Positions 8,783 to 18,614 are shown, counted from the first letter of the stretch. The stretch: DNA of 37,500 nucleotides from Symbiodinium natans (GCA_905221605.1 CAJNDS010000795.1:1-37500); one strand, 5' to 3'. Translations and numbers: made by a program. The notes: a model not told the origin generated them from the letters alone.

Positions 8783-8880
8783 GGGGTTTACGAAAATAGG
8801 GGACCCCCCAAATAGACCCCCAAATAGTAGTTCCCTTCTGCTAAGTACCCCAATGAGGTACCCGAATTTCGGAAACCACC
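8783..8880. mobile_element. 98-bp TIR element with ATGTG target duplication
   Basis: Inverted ends GGGGTTTACGAAAATAGGGG and (complement of right end) GGTGGTTTCCGAAATTCGGG. Flanked by ATGTG at 8778-8782 and 8881-8885. Related copies are at 4671-4768 and 2185-2291. Unlike the introner-like families it does not end in AG, so it does not make a ready intron. Confidence 0.75.
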
Positions 8881-9129
8881 ATGTGTATCTTTGAAGAAGT
8901 TGAAGGGTTAGGTTTTGTTTGGTTAGGGGTGGGGGGAGGGGGGGGAGGCTGAGGGAGGCTTTTGGGTTTTTGTTTCGGGTTGTGGGTTTTGCAGACGAAA
9001 CCCCACCTGGCTCAAGATTGAGTACAGGGTTTACACAGGGTTTTTGTAGGGGTTAGGGGTTTAGGGTTTGAAGCTGGATAATTGCAGGCTCATGGCTTGT
9101 TTGCACTGAACCCTACACCCCCGATCCAC

Positions 9130-9370
9130 CCTAAGCCCTAAACCCTAAACCCTAAACCCTAAACCCTAAGCCCCTCCGGCCAACCACAAGCCAACAGTTC
9201 CTAGGAAGCCCAAGTTGCGCACAGCACCCCGCAACCCCAAAACTTGAGAATTCTAGGCTCCGAAGCCAAGACTCGAAACGCCAAACCCCAAACCCCAAAC
9301 CCTAAACCCTCAAACCCTCAAACCCTCAAACCCCAAAACCCAAACCCTAAACCCTAAACCCTAAAACCTG
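9130..9370. repeat. Two CCCTAAA blocks with unique island between
   Basis: Units at about 9130-9170 and 9280-9370 (the second includes CCCTCAAA and CCCCAAA variants). The island 9171-9279 has a minus-strand open frame (GLRGAVRNLGFLGTVGLWLA then GGA) of low certainty. Confidence 0.75.
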
Positions 9371-9423
9371 AATCTTGAACCCCTAGGTGCTGTTCATGAG
9401 CCCTGCCGACGCCCCAGGGGGTC

Positions 9424-9520
9424 GAGGTTTAGGGTTTGGGGTCTATATCGAGACGCTGAGGGTTTAGGGTTTAGGGTTTAGGGTTCAGGGTTCAGGGTTC
9501 AGGGTTCAGGGTTTAGGGGG
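9424..9520. repeat. Telomeric block, G-rich strand with TTCAGGG run
   Basis: TTTAGGG units and a local run of four TTCAGGG variants. Confidence 0.8.
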
Positions 9521-9540
9521 CTCGAGGGTATAGTTGTTTA

Positions 9541-9664
9541 CTAGGACCCAGAGTAGGCCCCTCCTTTTTTTTTTTTTTTTGGGGGGGGGGGGTTAGGTTC
9601 CGTTTAGAACCTCTTTAAACCCACCAGGGCACCCTTATCATTCCTAGGTTGCTCTTGGGTCTAG
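9541..9664. mobile_element. Hairpin element with CTAG...CTAG inverted ends
   Basis: The left end CTAGGACCCAGAGTAG pairs with the right end CTCTTGGGTCTAG. A poly-T/poly-G tract (about 9567-9592) lies inside. Related sequence (TCCTAGGATACTCTTGGGTC and flanks) occurs at 3729-3870 and a fragment at 23365-23415. No target duplication is evident. Confidence 0.5.
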
Positions 9665-9849
9665 TGGGAGGTTGAGGGTTTGGGTTTGGAGGGTTTAGTT
9701 GTTTAGGGTTTAGGGTTTAGGGGCTCAGGATACATGTTTTGCAAAACTGACTCAAAGCTGACCAGTTGCCCATGTTTCATACTCAGGACCCCAAAGGAGT
9801 TGTTTTTTTTCGGCATATCCTAGACCATCTAGACCCTAAACCCTAAACC

Positions 9850-9915
9850 CTCATCAAGGTGTTCGAGGCTCTGGGAGGGTTTGGAGGCAACAGAGAGTGT
9901 CGGGGCTGCTGCAAA
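9850..9915 (+). other. Exon-like open frame with strong donor
   Basis: Between CCCTAAA blocks the frame reads LIKVFEALGGFGGNRECRGC then CK, followed by GTGAGA, a consensus donor. No acceptor other than array sequence is seen upstream. Short; family not recognised. Confidence 0.3.
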
Positions 9916-9942
9916 GTGAGACCTAATAACAAAAACCCTTCA

Positions 9943-10110
9943 ACCCTAAACCCTAAACCCTAAACCCTAAACCCTAAACCCTGAACCCTAAACCCTAAAC
10001 CCTAACCCTAAACCCTAAACCCTAAACCCTAAACCCTAAACCCTAAACCCTAAACCCTAAACCCTAAACCCTAAACCCTAACCCTAAACCCTAAACCCTA
10101 AACCCTAAAC
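9943..10110. repeat. Long CCCTAAA block
   Basis: More than 20 consecutive units, almost all perfect, with two CCCTAA hexamers. Confidence 0.92.
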
Positions 10111-10760
10111 TCGATAAACCCTACTATAAACCCAATAGATCCCATAGACCCTGTAGACCCAATGGACCCTGAACCCTATAAACCCTTCAATCCCTACCAA
10201 CCCTATACCTGAACTCTAAACCCTACAAACCCTAGCCCCTACAAATCCGTAACTCTACGAACCCTAAACCCCACACACCCTGCAAACCCTATGCACCCAA
10301 AACCTTAAACCCTACAAACCCTTAGCCCTATAAACCCTGTGAACCCCATAAACCCGAAGCCCCTCAACCCCTGAACCCGCCTAAACCCGACAAGCCCTAC
10401 TTACTCCCCGGTCAACCCCTATCCCCTAAACCCTGTACAAACCCGAAGCTCCTAAGCCCCTAAACTCGCCTAAACCCCACAACTAAACTCTGCAAACCCT
10501 AAAACCCTATCCCCGAAACATAAAACCTTAAACCCCGAGCCCTGCGGGCGCCTGTGTGAGCCTCCATCTCAATACCCAAAAGCCTGAACTCCTCAAAACC
10601 CTAAAAACCCTACAAACCCCAAGAAAAGAATGAACCCTCAACGCGTTTAAAATACCGCTTAGAGACCCTGTAAACCCAAAAAACACAAACAAAACCGCAA
10701 CACCCTTAAACAAATCCTTAAAAGCCTCTGCAAACCCTAAAAACCCTCAAGAGTCATCGA
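10111..10760. repeat. Decayed CCCTAAA-derived tract
   Basis: For about 650 bp nearly every line keeps AACCCT/AAACCC words at irregular spacing (CCCTATAAA, CCCTGTAGA, CCCTACAAA), as expected of an old array with insertions and substitutions. Frames here are repeat shadows. Confidence 0.7.
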
Positions 10761-11499
10761 AACATCCTTAGCAACCATTTACAACCTCCACCAAGTCTCC
10801 GCCGAGGCCTTGGCCCCGAAAGCCTTCCGGAAGCCACTGATCTTGGAGGCGAAGGGTTTAGGGCCTTTAGCGTGTTTAGGTTTTTTAGGGTTTTTTGGGG
10901 GGTTTTGAGTGTTCTTAAGGGTGTTTAGGCGTTTGTTTGGAAGGGTTTCCCAGGGTTTTTTTTGCTTTTGTTTTGGAGGAAGTTTTTTTTTCCAGGGGGT
11001 TTCTAGCATATGTTTTTTTTTATTTTCGGGGGGGGGGGGGGGGAAAGGGATATTGGGTTTCTTAGGGACCCTCAAAGCCGTTTTGAGGGTTTCAGGGTTT
11101 AGGGTATGTAGGGACCCCACATCCCGAATTCCCTGAAGAAGCACTTAGGCCATTAGGGTTCAGTGTTCGGGGTCTGGGGCTTTTGGAGTTTATGACTCTA
11201 ATCAAGGGAGTCATACTCGGACGCAGGATGCGCCCCTGAGAGGTTTCCCTTAATGTGCTCCCATGTGAAGTAAGGTTCATATTCCTTGCATCCCCAATAG
11301 GACACCAGTTCTACAGACTCACCAAAATTGTTTTTTTTTTTAAACTCACCAAAAACAGTAGTGTAAACCCTGGTTCATGTGGCCCTTATATTCCGTTAGA
11401 GGGAAAGGGGTCCCCAAGCCCCAAGGGCCCCAAGGGCACAACCTGGGATCTGTCATATTGTCCCGTCTTAGTGGGTCTACGAGGATCTTGTTTTTCGGA
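10761..11499. other. Low-complexity T/G-rich and unique sequence
   Basis: Poly-T and poly-G tracts (for example 11028-11042 and 11331-11341) within degenerate GGGTTT-like sequence, then unique sequence. Open frames on both strands are artefacts of T-rich/A-rich composition. Confidence 0.5.
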
Positions 11500-11564
11500 A
11501 CACCCTAAACCCGAAACCCTAAACCCTAAACCCTAAACCCGAAACCCTAAACCCTAAACCCTAA
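11500..11564. repeat. CCCTAAA block
   Basis: About nine units including CCCGAAA variants. Confidence 0.85.
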
Positions 11565-11565
11565 C

Positions 11566-11643
11566 TCAAAGGAACTTCAAAGGCAGCTTGCAGAGCTCAG
11601 GGCCAAGAGCTCCCGGACGTCCTGCCCTGTGGGTTTCGCTGGG
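11566..11643 (+). other. Exon-like open frame, coiled-coil-like
   Basis: Reads SKELQRQLAELRAKSSRTSC then PVGFAG, directly after a CCCTAAA block and before GTTTTTAGGG. The first part has heptad-like leucine spacing. Candidate exon only. Confidence 0.3.
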
Positions 11644-12065
11644 GTTTTTAGGGTTTAGGGTTTTAGGGTCTCCAACACCTTAAACCCATCCAAACCCAAA
11701 TCCTTTTCCTAATTCAGTATGCCCCCACGTAACATCTTTCAATTGGCCCCCGTCCTCGAAGTTAAATGACTCCTTAGACGTGCATTTTGGGCCTATGCTA
11801 TTGGGGGTCGATAACCTTAGTGAATATAGTAGGCGCTAGAGGGTTTAGGGTTTAGGGAGAGTTCTTGTGGCAACCGCATGGTCAAGCCTGAACCCCCCCC
11901 AAACCCAAAACCCTAAACCCCATATATTTAAAGACCCCAAACTCCAAACCCCGAGGCTAGAAACCCCCTAAACCCTACACCCTACACGCTACACCCCAAG
12001 CCCTAACCCTAAACCCCGCAACCCTGAAGCCCAAAACCCAAGAAGCCTGAGCCCTCCAGGCCCAG

Positions 12066-12127
12066 AAGGTGCAGTGGACTTCGATTCTGCTGTGTGACAA
12101 GGCTGCAAGGCCAGTTCTCCGAGGCAG
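12066..12127 (+). other. Exon-like open frame with acceptor and donor
   Basis: CAGGCCCAG precedes and GTGTTAGGG follows. The 62 nt read KVQWTSILLCDKAARPVLRG plus two bases. Splice-like edges on both sides give modest support. Confidence 0.33.
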
Positions 12128-12135
12128 GTGTTAGG

Positions 12136-12300
12136 GCCTAAACCCTAAACCCTAAACCCTAAACCCTAAACCCTAAACCCTAAACCCTAAACCCTAAACC
12201 CTAAACCCTAAACCCTAGGGTTTAGGGTCTAGGGTGTAGGGTTTTGGGTCTAGGGTTTAGGGTTTTGGGTTTTGGGTTTTGGGTTTTGGGTTTAGGGTTT
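12136..12300. repeat. Back-to-back CCCTAAA/TTTAGGG array
   Basis: About 11 CCCTAAA units meet TTTAGGG-type units at the palindrome CCCTAGGG (12213-12220). This polarity is opposite to that of a telomere fusion. The right half contains a TTTTGGG-homogenised run (about 12262-12290). Confidence 0.88.
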
Positions 12301-12376
12301 ACGTGCTTATTGATATAAGGTTTGGGGACCTTCAGATTTGACTAGAGCGAGGTAGGTAACCTTCAGACTCCTACTA

Positions 12377-12391
12377 TATATATATATATAA
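12377..12391. repeat. Short (AT)n microsatellite
   Basis: Alternating TA within unique sequence. Confidence 0.8.
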
Positions 12392-12429
12392 GGTTAACTT
12401 TTTGTGGGCTAGGATATTCAGACCCTTAG

Positions 12430-12646
12430 GAGTTCAAGGCAGAGGCTTCGCCAGCTGGAGATGCTGAACATCCATGTGAACATCGACACGTATGTCACTG
12501 ACAAGGGGCAGGTGTGGTCGAGGGATGAGCTCCGGATGATTCGTGACATCCATGACCAAGGTCAAGCTCAAGGACGAAAAAAGCACCAATCGGCTGCGGC
12601 CACGCGGTACAAAGATGGGTCATGCTTCTGCTTCCTTGAGGGTTAA
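12430..12646 (+). CDS. Possible coding fragment, hydrophilic helical
   Basis: After TATTCAG (near 12421) the frame reads through QRLRQLEMLNIHVNIDTYVT, then DKGQVWSRDELRMIRDIHDQ and a basic tail, ending at TAA at 12644-12646. Codon use is mixed and the peptide has normal protein composition, unlike repeat-derived frames nearby. No family recognised. It could be an internal or terminal exon or a gene relic. Confidence 0.35.
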
Positions 12647-12695
12647 TTAAGAGTGAACTGCAGCTGCGTTAGAGTTTAGGTTTAGTATCCCCCTA

Positions 12696-12764
12696 CCCTA
12701 AACCCTGAAGTCCTAAAGCCTAAAGCCTAAAGCCTAAACCCTAAACCCTAAACCCTAAACCCTG
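12696..12764. repeat. CCCTAAA block with CCTAAAG run
   Basis: Includes three consecutive CCTAAAG variants and four perfect units. The island to its right (12772-12870) begins with GTGCAG and an open frame (ALASAADKRVSEFPQGVCLL). Confidence 0.8.
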
Positions 12765-13484
12765 GGTGCAGGGCTTTGGCTTCGGCAGCCGACAAGCGCG
12801 TCTCAGAATTTCCGCAGGGAGTGTGCCTTCTTATTGGGCTTTGTTTCTCGAGATCCTGGCTTCAGCCCTTAAACCCCTAAGGCCCTTGAACCCTTAAATC
12901 CTTAAACGCCTGGGTTTAGGGTTTAGGGTTTAGAGTTTAAACCCCGAAACCCTTGCACCCCCAAACCCTTAAACCCTTCAACCCTGAGCCTCTTCCAGCT
13001 GCAACGTCGAACCTCCCAAAAGCCTCACTGCACCATGAACCGTCCTAAACCCTAATCCCGAAACCCCTCAACTATTGAGTCGTCAACCAAAAACTCCGAA
13101 CCACTACGTAGTCCAAACGCCTCAGAGTCCCAACCCCTAAGCCCCCACACCTCTAAACCCGCAAGCTCGAAAACCCCAAACCCTAAACTCTAGACCCTAG
13201 ACCCTAAGCCCCATCGAAATCCGAGCCCCTCCTGGGGTTTGGGGTTTAGGTTTCTGGTCCTAGGGCTGAAACCGTTCCAGGCTATAGTTACAAGATGGTG
13301 TTCGGGTTTAGGTTTAGGATTTATGGTTTAGGGTTTGGTGTACATATGGTTTGCGGTGCTCAGGAAACTTCGAGGTGCCTGAATGGCAAAACAACCTAAC
13401 CTCCAAAACGCTGAAAGTCCAAGTCTAAGGCCACTTGTACTTGACCTTGGCGGCGTTGGGTCTGTCCGCCCGGGCCCATTCACG

Positions 13485-13512
13485 TCCGAGGGGGGGGGGG
13501 GCGGGGTGGGTG
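13485..13512. repeat. Poly-G tract
   Basis: A G-homopolymer-rich run. Confidence 0.8.
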
Positions 13513-13721
13513 CTCGGGTTGTAAACCCTAACCCTAATCCCCCAAGCTCTGCAGTCTATATCTATATCCGACCATGATGCTCGATTCGAGCCGGTTGGCG
13601 TGTCCACGACATGAGGGTTTCAGGATTTTGGGGTGACTGTTGCTGCTGATAAGACTATGATGGGGAGGAGAACGATGACGATAAACAGGACGATTGATGA
13701 GACCGTGATGTTGGTGGTCGG

Positions 13722-13757
13722 CGTCATCATCAGCATCATCATCAGTTCCATCATCAG

Positions 13758-13808
<51 letters not shown>
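13722..13808. repeat. (ATC)n trinucleotide microsatellite
   Basis: Near-perfect CATCAT repeat. Long D, M or I runs in the reading frames here are repeat shadows, not proteins. Confidence 0.95.
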
Positions 13809-14213
13809 GTGTATCACCATTGAAATTTGCAATCGCCATCACCACCACCATGATGGCCATCCTGATGACCGTAGTCTTCTCATGACCACTGGCCATGCCC
13901 TGGTACTTGATTAGAGCGTGAGGGTTTGGGGGGGGAGGGGGGGAGTATATGCTTGCAAGCCCAAGGGAAGAGGACGCAATGGTGGTGTCTTTCTGAATGT
14001 GCCTCAACGGAATTGCTTCAGATGAGCTCCTTCGGATTTTCGAAGCTGCTTTCCTGTGCCTTTGTGCTTGGATGTTTTCCGTTTTTCAGACTGGACAGGT
14101 TACTACACTAGAAAGCCTAAATCGAAAGCACTGGGAGGAAGCCAATCACCCTTGACCGCCCCCGCCTCCCCACCCAGATCTTCGTACCATGACGAACCGC
14201 ACGCATGTTGACG

Positions 14214-14296
14214 GAGGTTGCCACTCAACCCTAAACCCTAAACCCTTAACCCTATACCGTAAACCCTAAAACCTAAACCTACTGAGGTTGCCACTC
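14214..14296. repeat. CCCTAAA block between 13-bp direct repeats
   Basis: GAGGTTGCCACTC at 14214-14226 is repeated exactly at 14284-14296. Between the copies lie 57 bp of CCCTAAA-type units, some degenerate. This is what a target duplication created on insertion of telomeric repeats would look like. Confidence 0.85.
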
Positions 14297-14335
14297 TACT
14301 GATGCGGGTGCCCTACTGCTTCTCCAGCTCCCCAG

Positions 14336-15739
14336 CTGCCATCGCGGTTCGCAGATCTCGTTTCGCGCTGGTTTAGGGTACCCTAAAGCCCTAAACCCTA
14401 AACCCTAAAGCCCTAAACCCTAAACCCTACAGCGCTTTCAAGGTCTAGGCTTCGTGCGAGTTTAGGGATTAGGTTTTGAGATTCAGGTGGTTTAGGGAGC
14501 CCATAGCTAAGGGGAGATGGAGCTTCCCCCACTTAGCAAGACGGGTGGCGCTGGTACACGTGGGGTGAATGGGCCGAGTATGAGGCGGCACACTGGTATC
14601 CTAAACCCTAAACCCTAAATGGCTGCTCAATTCCGACGGCCTCTGCCCCCAGGGCCGTACCCGTGACGCGACTCCGGAGGATGGAATTGAACCCTAAACC
14701 CTAAACCCTCGACCCTAAACCCTAAACCCTAAACCGTAACCCCAATTCCGACCAGGATAGGAAGCCAACATGCGCACAGACACGCCGAGCACTAACTCGG
14801 GCGCACGTTTCAATCCTTGCTGCAGCCTGGCAGCTTCAAAGCCTCAACCTCAGGCCTATAGAGACAGTCAACTCATAGCACCTAAACCCTAAACCCTAAA
14901 CCCTAGCCCTAAACCCTAAACCCTAAACCCTAAACCACAGTTACGCAGCCTTTTTGGACCGCCTGTCAGAGGATCCTTGCTTGTCTTGGCATGCGCTGGC
15001 CAAACTGACCAGCAATCGCCAGCTAGGTTGGCCCTTGGGACAGTATATGTTTCTCCTTATTGCCCCTAAACCCTAAACCCTAAACCCTAAGCCCCTAAAC
15101 CCCGAACCCTAGACCCTAAACCCTAAACCCCTAAACCCTGAAACCTAAACCCTATACCCTTAAGAGGATCATATTTGGGAAGTTTCAAGGGCCATCCTAG
15201 CCAGTAATCCTTAAACCAGCAAACCTGCTCACAAATCTACCCAAGGCCAAGGATTACCCCTAAACCCTAAACCCTAAACCCCAAACCAACCCTAAACCCT
15301 AAACCCTAAACCCTAAACCCTAAACCCTAAACCCTAAACCCTAAACCCTAAACCGCTTACGGTGAACTTTCTTTGGGGCCTCAGCTGTTTCTGACCTGGA
15401 TTGAGGACACTCCCCTAGAGCTCGGCAATCTTGAAGCACCCAGCAACTTTCAGCTCGTTCAGGGGTTAGGACTTTTCATGAGCGCAAGGTATAAGGCTGA
15501 GGGTTCATGGTGTATGGCAGAACCCGAAACCCTAAACCTTAGACCCTAAACCTTAAGCCCTAAACCTTAAACCCGAAACTAGGCCTAAACCCCAAACCTT
15601 ATAAACCCTGAACCCTGAACCCTAAGCCCTAAACCCTAGCAGGCTGGCAAGTCCAACTCGTATCCTCCTTGGTTTTGTGGGGCTCTTCAGGTTCACTCTT
15701 GGCCTCCTCCCACGTGGCCGAGGCTGCACCCAGTTGTGG
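14336..15739 (+). CDS. Tentative multi-exon gene with telomeric arrays in its introns
   Basis: A phase-consistent plus-strand model can be traced by eye: 14336-14370, 14433-14442 (10 nt, doubtful), 14537-14595, 14653-14683, 14756-14853, 14941-15026, 15205-15251, 15385-15488 and 15643 to 15690 or 15739. The longer exons read QDGWRWYTWGEWAEYEAAH, RRALTRAHVSILAAAWQLQS, FLDRLSEDPCLSWHALAKLT, LFLTWIEDTPLELGNLEAPS and PTRILLGFVGLF. Edges include TTCCCCCACTTAG, ACCACAG, GGGGCCTCAG and the donor AAG|GTATAAG; one GC and two GA donors are needed. Most introns contain CCCTAAA units, and 14371-14432 is almost wholly telomeric. Caveats: frames of 20-35 codons arise by chance, allowing GC/GA donors makes phases easy to match, and exact excision of the element at 15023-15200 would put TAA in frame unless its CTAG is retained. 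No family recognised; ends undefined. Confidence 0.32.
14371..14432 (+). repeat. Telomeric block with intron-like ends
   Basis: Begins GTTTAGGGTACCCTAAAG, a small telomeric palindrome, continues with CCCTAAA units and ends CCCTACAG. It has GT...AG borders and almost no non-telomeric sequence. Confidence 0.7.
14692..14940. repeat. Two CCCTAAA blocks
   Basis: Units at about 14692-14740 and 14881-14935, on either side of an exon-like island (14756-14853). Confidence 0.85.
15023..15200 (+). mobile_element. CTAGG-family introner-like element split by a telomeric block
   Basis: The left end (CTAGGTTGGCCCTTGGGACA ... TTATTG) and right end (AAGAGGATCATATT ... GGGCCATCCTAG) match the intact copy at 20844-20943. 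A CCCTAAA block (about 15064-15162) sits between TTATTG and AAGAGG, where intact copies read GGGTTT. The whole is flanked by CCAG at 15019-15022 and 15201-15204, a 4-bp target duplication. The element offers a donor (CTAG|GT) and, with the duplication, an acceptor (CTAGCCAG). Confidence 0.82.
15064..15162. repeat. CCCTAAA block inserted in a mobile element
   Basis: Partly degenerate C-rich telomeric units splitting the element described at 15023-15200. Confidence 0.88.
15256..15354. repeat. CCCTAAA block
   Basis: About 13 units, most perfect. Confidence 0.9.
15526..15640. repeat. Degenerate CCCTAAA block
   Basis: C-rich telomeric units with CCTTAAA, CCCTGAA and CCCTTAGA variants. Confidence 0.8.
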
Positions 15740-16139
15740 GTTTAGGGTTTAGGAGTTTTTGGGAGGTTGAGGTTTCAGGGATTTTTCGGGTTCAGGGTTT
15801 AGGGTTAAGGGTTCAGGGATTTTGGGGGTTTAGTTGGGATTTTGGAGGGGTTTAGTATAATCGGCATCTTTCGGTGGAGTTGAATTGTCTGCAGCCCCAA
15901 GACCCCAGTCTAATCACTGCACCTTGATCCCCAAAATTCACTCACTTCCCACGATTCCTCTCTTGGTGCCAAGATGCCCAATTGCACAGCCTTTGGTGTT
16001 GGCCTAGGGCCTAAAGGCATTAAGTAAGATTTGGTGTGCATAGGGACAGAAGGTTCGGTCGATTCTCTCAACCTTTAGGGAGCTAGGGCTTGCGACTCAG
16101 GGTTCCCCTTTCAGGGTTGAGGACTTAGGTTCTCTGAGC
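15740..16139 (+). other. Degenerate G-rich units then an exon-like island
   Basis: 15740-15855 holds decayed GGGTTTAG-like sequence. After TTGTCTGCAG (about 15893) a plus-strand frame is open for some 36 codons (QSNHCTLIPKIHSLPTIPLL within it) to a TAG near 16010, and another frame is open into the donor-like AA|GTAAGA at about 16024. It could continue the tentative gene at 14336-15739, but the phase cannot be fixed. Confidence 0.25.
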
Positions 16140-16213
16140 CGTAAACCCTGAACCCTAAACCCTAAACCCTAAACCCTAAACCCTAAACCCTAAACCCTAA
16201 ACCCTAAACCCTG
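16140..16213. repeat. CCCTAAA block
   Basis: About ten perfect units. Confidence 0.9.
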
Positions 16214-16359
16214 TTTGGGGGCTTCGTGGCTCTTCTAGGGGCCTCTCTGAGCCTCTCATTGAGCTTACGATCAAGAGGCCGAAAGTCTCAAAGGTGGAGG
16301 TTGAGGGGTTTAGGCTTTAAGGTTTCGGACATTTTCGAACCAGTCTGCACATTCACTAA

Positions 16360-16565
16360 ATCCCTAAACCCCTAAACCCCCTACTGTACCCTGTAAGCCC
16401 ACAACCCTGAAGCCCTAAAACCCTAAAACCGCAAACCCTCGAACCCGAAGTCCTAAACCCTAGACCCTAAATCCTAAACCCTAAATCCTGAACACTAAAC
16501 CCGAAACCCTAAACCCTAAACCCTAAATCCGAAACCCTAAACCCTAAACCCTGAACCCTTAATCC
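16360..16565. repeat. Degenerate CCCTAAA block
   Basis: C-rich telomeric units with CCCGAAA, CCTAAAT and CCCTGAA variants. Confidence 0.78.
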
Positions 16566-16666
16566 GCTTACTGTCAGCAGGATCTTTCTGACCTGGCCAA
16601 AGAGCTTTGGCCGCCCGGCGCAGCCAACGTCATCCTCCGGGGCTTCCCGGGGTGTAATAAGGCAGT

Positions 16667-16803
16667 GTAGGGTTTAGGGTTTAGGGTTTAGGGTTTAGGG
16701 TTTAGGGTTTAGGGTTTAGGGTTTAGGGTTTAGGGTTTAGGGTTTAGGGTTTAGGGTTTAGGTTTTAGGGTTTAGGGTTTAGGGTTTAGGGTTTAGGGTT
16801 TAG
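16667..16803. repeat. Long TTTAGGG block
   Basis: About 19 units, nearly all perfect. Confidence 0.93.
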
Positions 16804-17157
16804 GCTAATAGGGATGTGGGGTTTAGGGTTTGGGGTTTGGGGTTGGGGGTGCAGAGGGGTCCAGAGTTCAGGGCTTCGGCTTTAGAATTTAGAGTCTTGG
16901 GCTTCTGAGGTAGGCACTCCGACACTCCCCCACCCCCACCCAAACCTAGACTTCTGTTTTTCAGTTTTTGTTTTTTTCTGTCGGAGGTTGTTAAACAGCA
17001 ATTGTGCAGTGTACTTACGTAACCTGCCCTGCATGTTTGTTGCTGGGCAAACTTGAGCCCTTTCATTATATCATGAGACAGCTAGGGTTTGGGCTTCACT
17101 TGCAGGCTGAAACCGACTCGGCAAGACGAAAACCCTTCCAGAGCTATGGCTTAGGGT

Positions 17158-17415
17158 TGTGAGGGTTTAGGGTTAGAGTTTCGGGTTTAGGGGTTAGGGT
17201 TTAGGGTGTCAAACGAGTTCATGGTCATCCCCCCCGAGGAAGGGTGTGCAGCTACTCCTCAAGTACTTCCGCGTGGGTGCGACGGAGCTGGAGCTCGACA
17301 TGTTGGGCGGCTTGGCGGTTTCGGGTTTAGGGTTATGGGGTTTCGGGTTCAGGGTTTAGGGTTTAGGGTTAGGGTTTAGGGTTATGGTTTAGGGTTTAGG
17401 GTTTAGGGTTTAGAT
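17158..17415. repeat. Two TTTAGGG blocks
   Basis: Degenerate units at about 17158-17210 and better preserved units at 17325-17415, with an island (17211-17324) between them. Confidence 0.8.
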
Positions 17416-17944
17416 GCAAGGGTACGGTTGATGTTTTTTTCTGGGCTCACGAGGTTTACAGGGTTTAATTTATTGGGTTTAGCAAGTTTCGCTCGGGTTT
17501 GGAAGTTTCGTACGTTTGCGAACATAGACCCACCCTCCGCCAGACAATCGTAGCGCCTCTCCTGGAGCCCGCTACTGTATGGTTTACTTACTATGTTCTT
17601 GCACAAGGCCTAAGCCTTAAAACCCTAAACGCCCAAACCCCTAAACCCTAAACCCCCAAACCCTTAAACACTTCAGCTCTGAGAATCTTAAGCCTTCAAA
17701 CCCTAGACCCTAGAACACCAGAACAAAAGGATCACCCACTGGGCGCCATCGAGGAAAAGATCAAAACATGCATAATCTCTCATTGGACGCTGTCAGGGCA
17801 TGTCTTTGGGGGGTTTTTGTGGCTTTTGGGGATTTGGAGCCCTAAACCCGATAAACCCTAAGGCAGGTTATTGGGGTCTTCTTATGGGTCAAGGCAGCCA
17901 AGTGATTTCCAACTTGCCATCCCAAAGAACGACACTTCATCCCT
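17416..17944. other. Unique sequence, no clear gene
   Basis: A minus-strand open frame of about 60 codons (17403-17606) partly overlaps telomeric sequence and is not convincing. A small degenerate CCCTAAA patch lies at about 17620-17710. Confidence 0.4.
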
Positions 17945-18008
17945 GGGGTTTAGGGTTTAGGATTTAGGGTTCAGGGTTTAGGGTTTAGGCCTTCTGGGTT
18001 TAGGGTTT
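17945..18008. repeat. TTTAGGG block
   Basis: Eight units, two of them separated by CCTTCTGG. Confidence 0.8.
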
Positions 18009-18215
18009 CACGCGCATGCCCAAAACCTACAAAGCCTACAAAGACACAGAAGCTCCATAGGCCCTGAAGGCCCTGAACGCCCTGTGAGCCCTAAACGCCC
18101 CGGCCAGGGCAACACTTCTCAGAGCTGGCAAGACGGCAGGAGCTTCTGTCGCAAGCCTTGTGGGCAGCGCGGAAGGACGGGCCAAGAGCGGAACAGAACC
18201 CTGGAGCCCAAACCC

Positions 18216-18345
18216 CAAGAGAAGCCTCAACAACACCTAAGCCCTAAACCGCACGCAAATCCCAAAAAAGCCTCAACAACACCTAAGCCCTAAACCGCAC
18301 CCAAATCCCAAGAGAAGCCTCAACAACACCTAAGCCCAAAAGCTT
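18216..18345. repeat. Three-copy 46-47 bp tandem repeat containing a telomeric word
   Basis: The unit AAGCCTCAACAACACCTAAG then CCCTAAACCGCACNCAAATC starts at 18222, 18268 and 18315 (spacing 46 and 47). A CCCTAAA word lies inside the first two copies. Confidence 0.88.
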
Positions 18346-18459
18346 AAGCTGCGAAAGGCCTAAGCCCGAAGTTTCAATGAACACGCAAGATGCCCAGCGG
18401 ATAACCCCTGGACCTTATCCCCCGTATAACGCCTACACACCCCTAAACCCCTCAACGCC

Positions 18460-18490
18460 CCCCCCCCCCCCCAAAAAAAAAAAAAAATAT

Positions 18491-18589
<99 letters not shown>

Positions 18590-18614
18590 GTAATAAAAAT
18601 AATAATAATAATAA
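18460..18614. repeat. Poly-C, poly-A, (AT)n and (TAA)n composite microsatellite
   Basis: A C run, an A run, a TATA stretch and then about 110 bp of TAA trinucleotides with a few interruptions near the end. Poly-I, Y and L frames here are shadows. Confidence 0.95.

Noticed and set aside
9009-9017. TGGCTCAAG, matching the 3' end of the dinoflagellate spliced leader
   Set aside because: Only nine bases match and the preceding sequence does not; expected by chance in 37 kb.
13534-14007. Open frames with long D, M or I runs
   Set aside because: They are translations of the (ATC)n microsatellite in different frames and strands.
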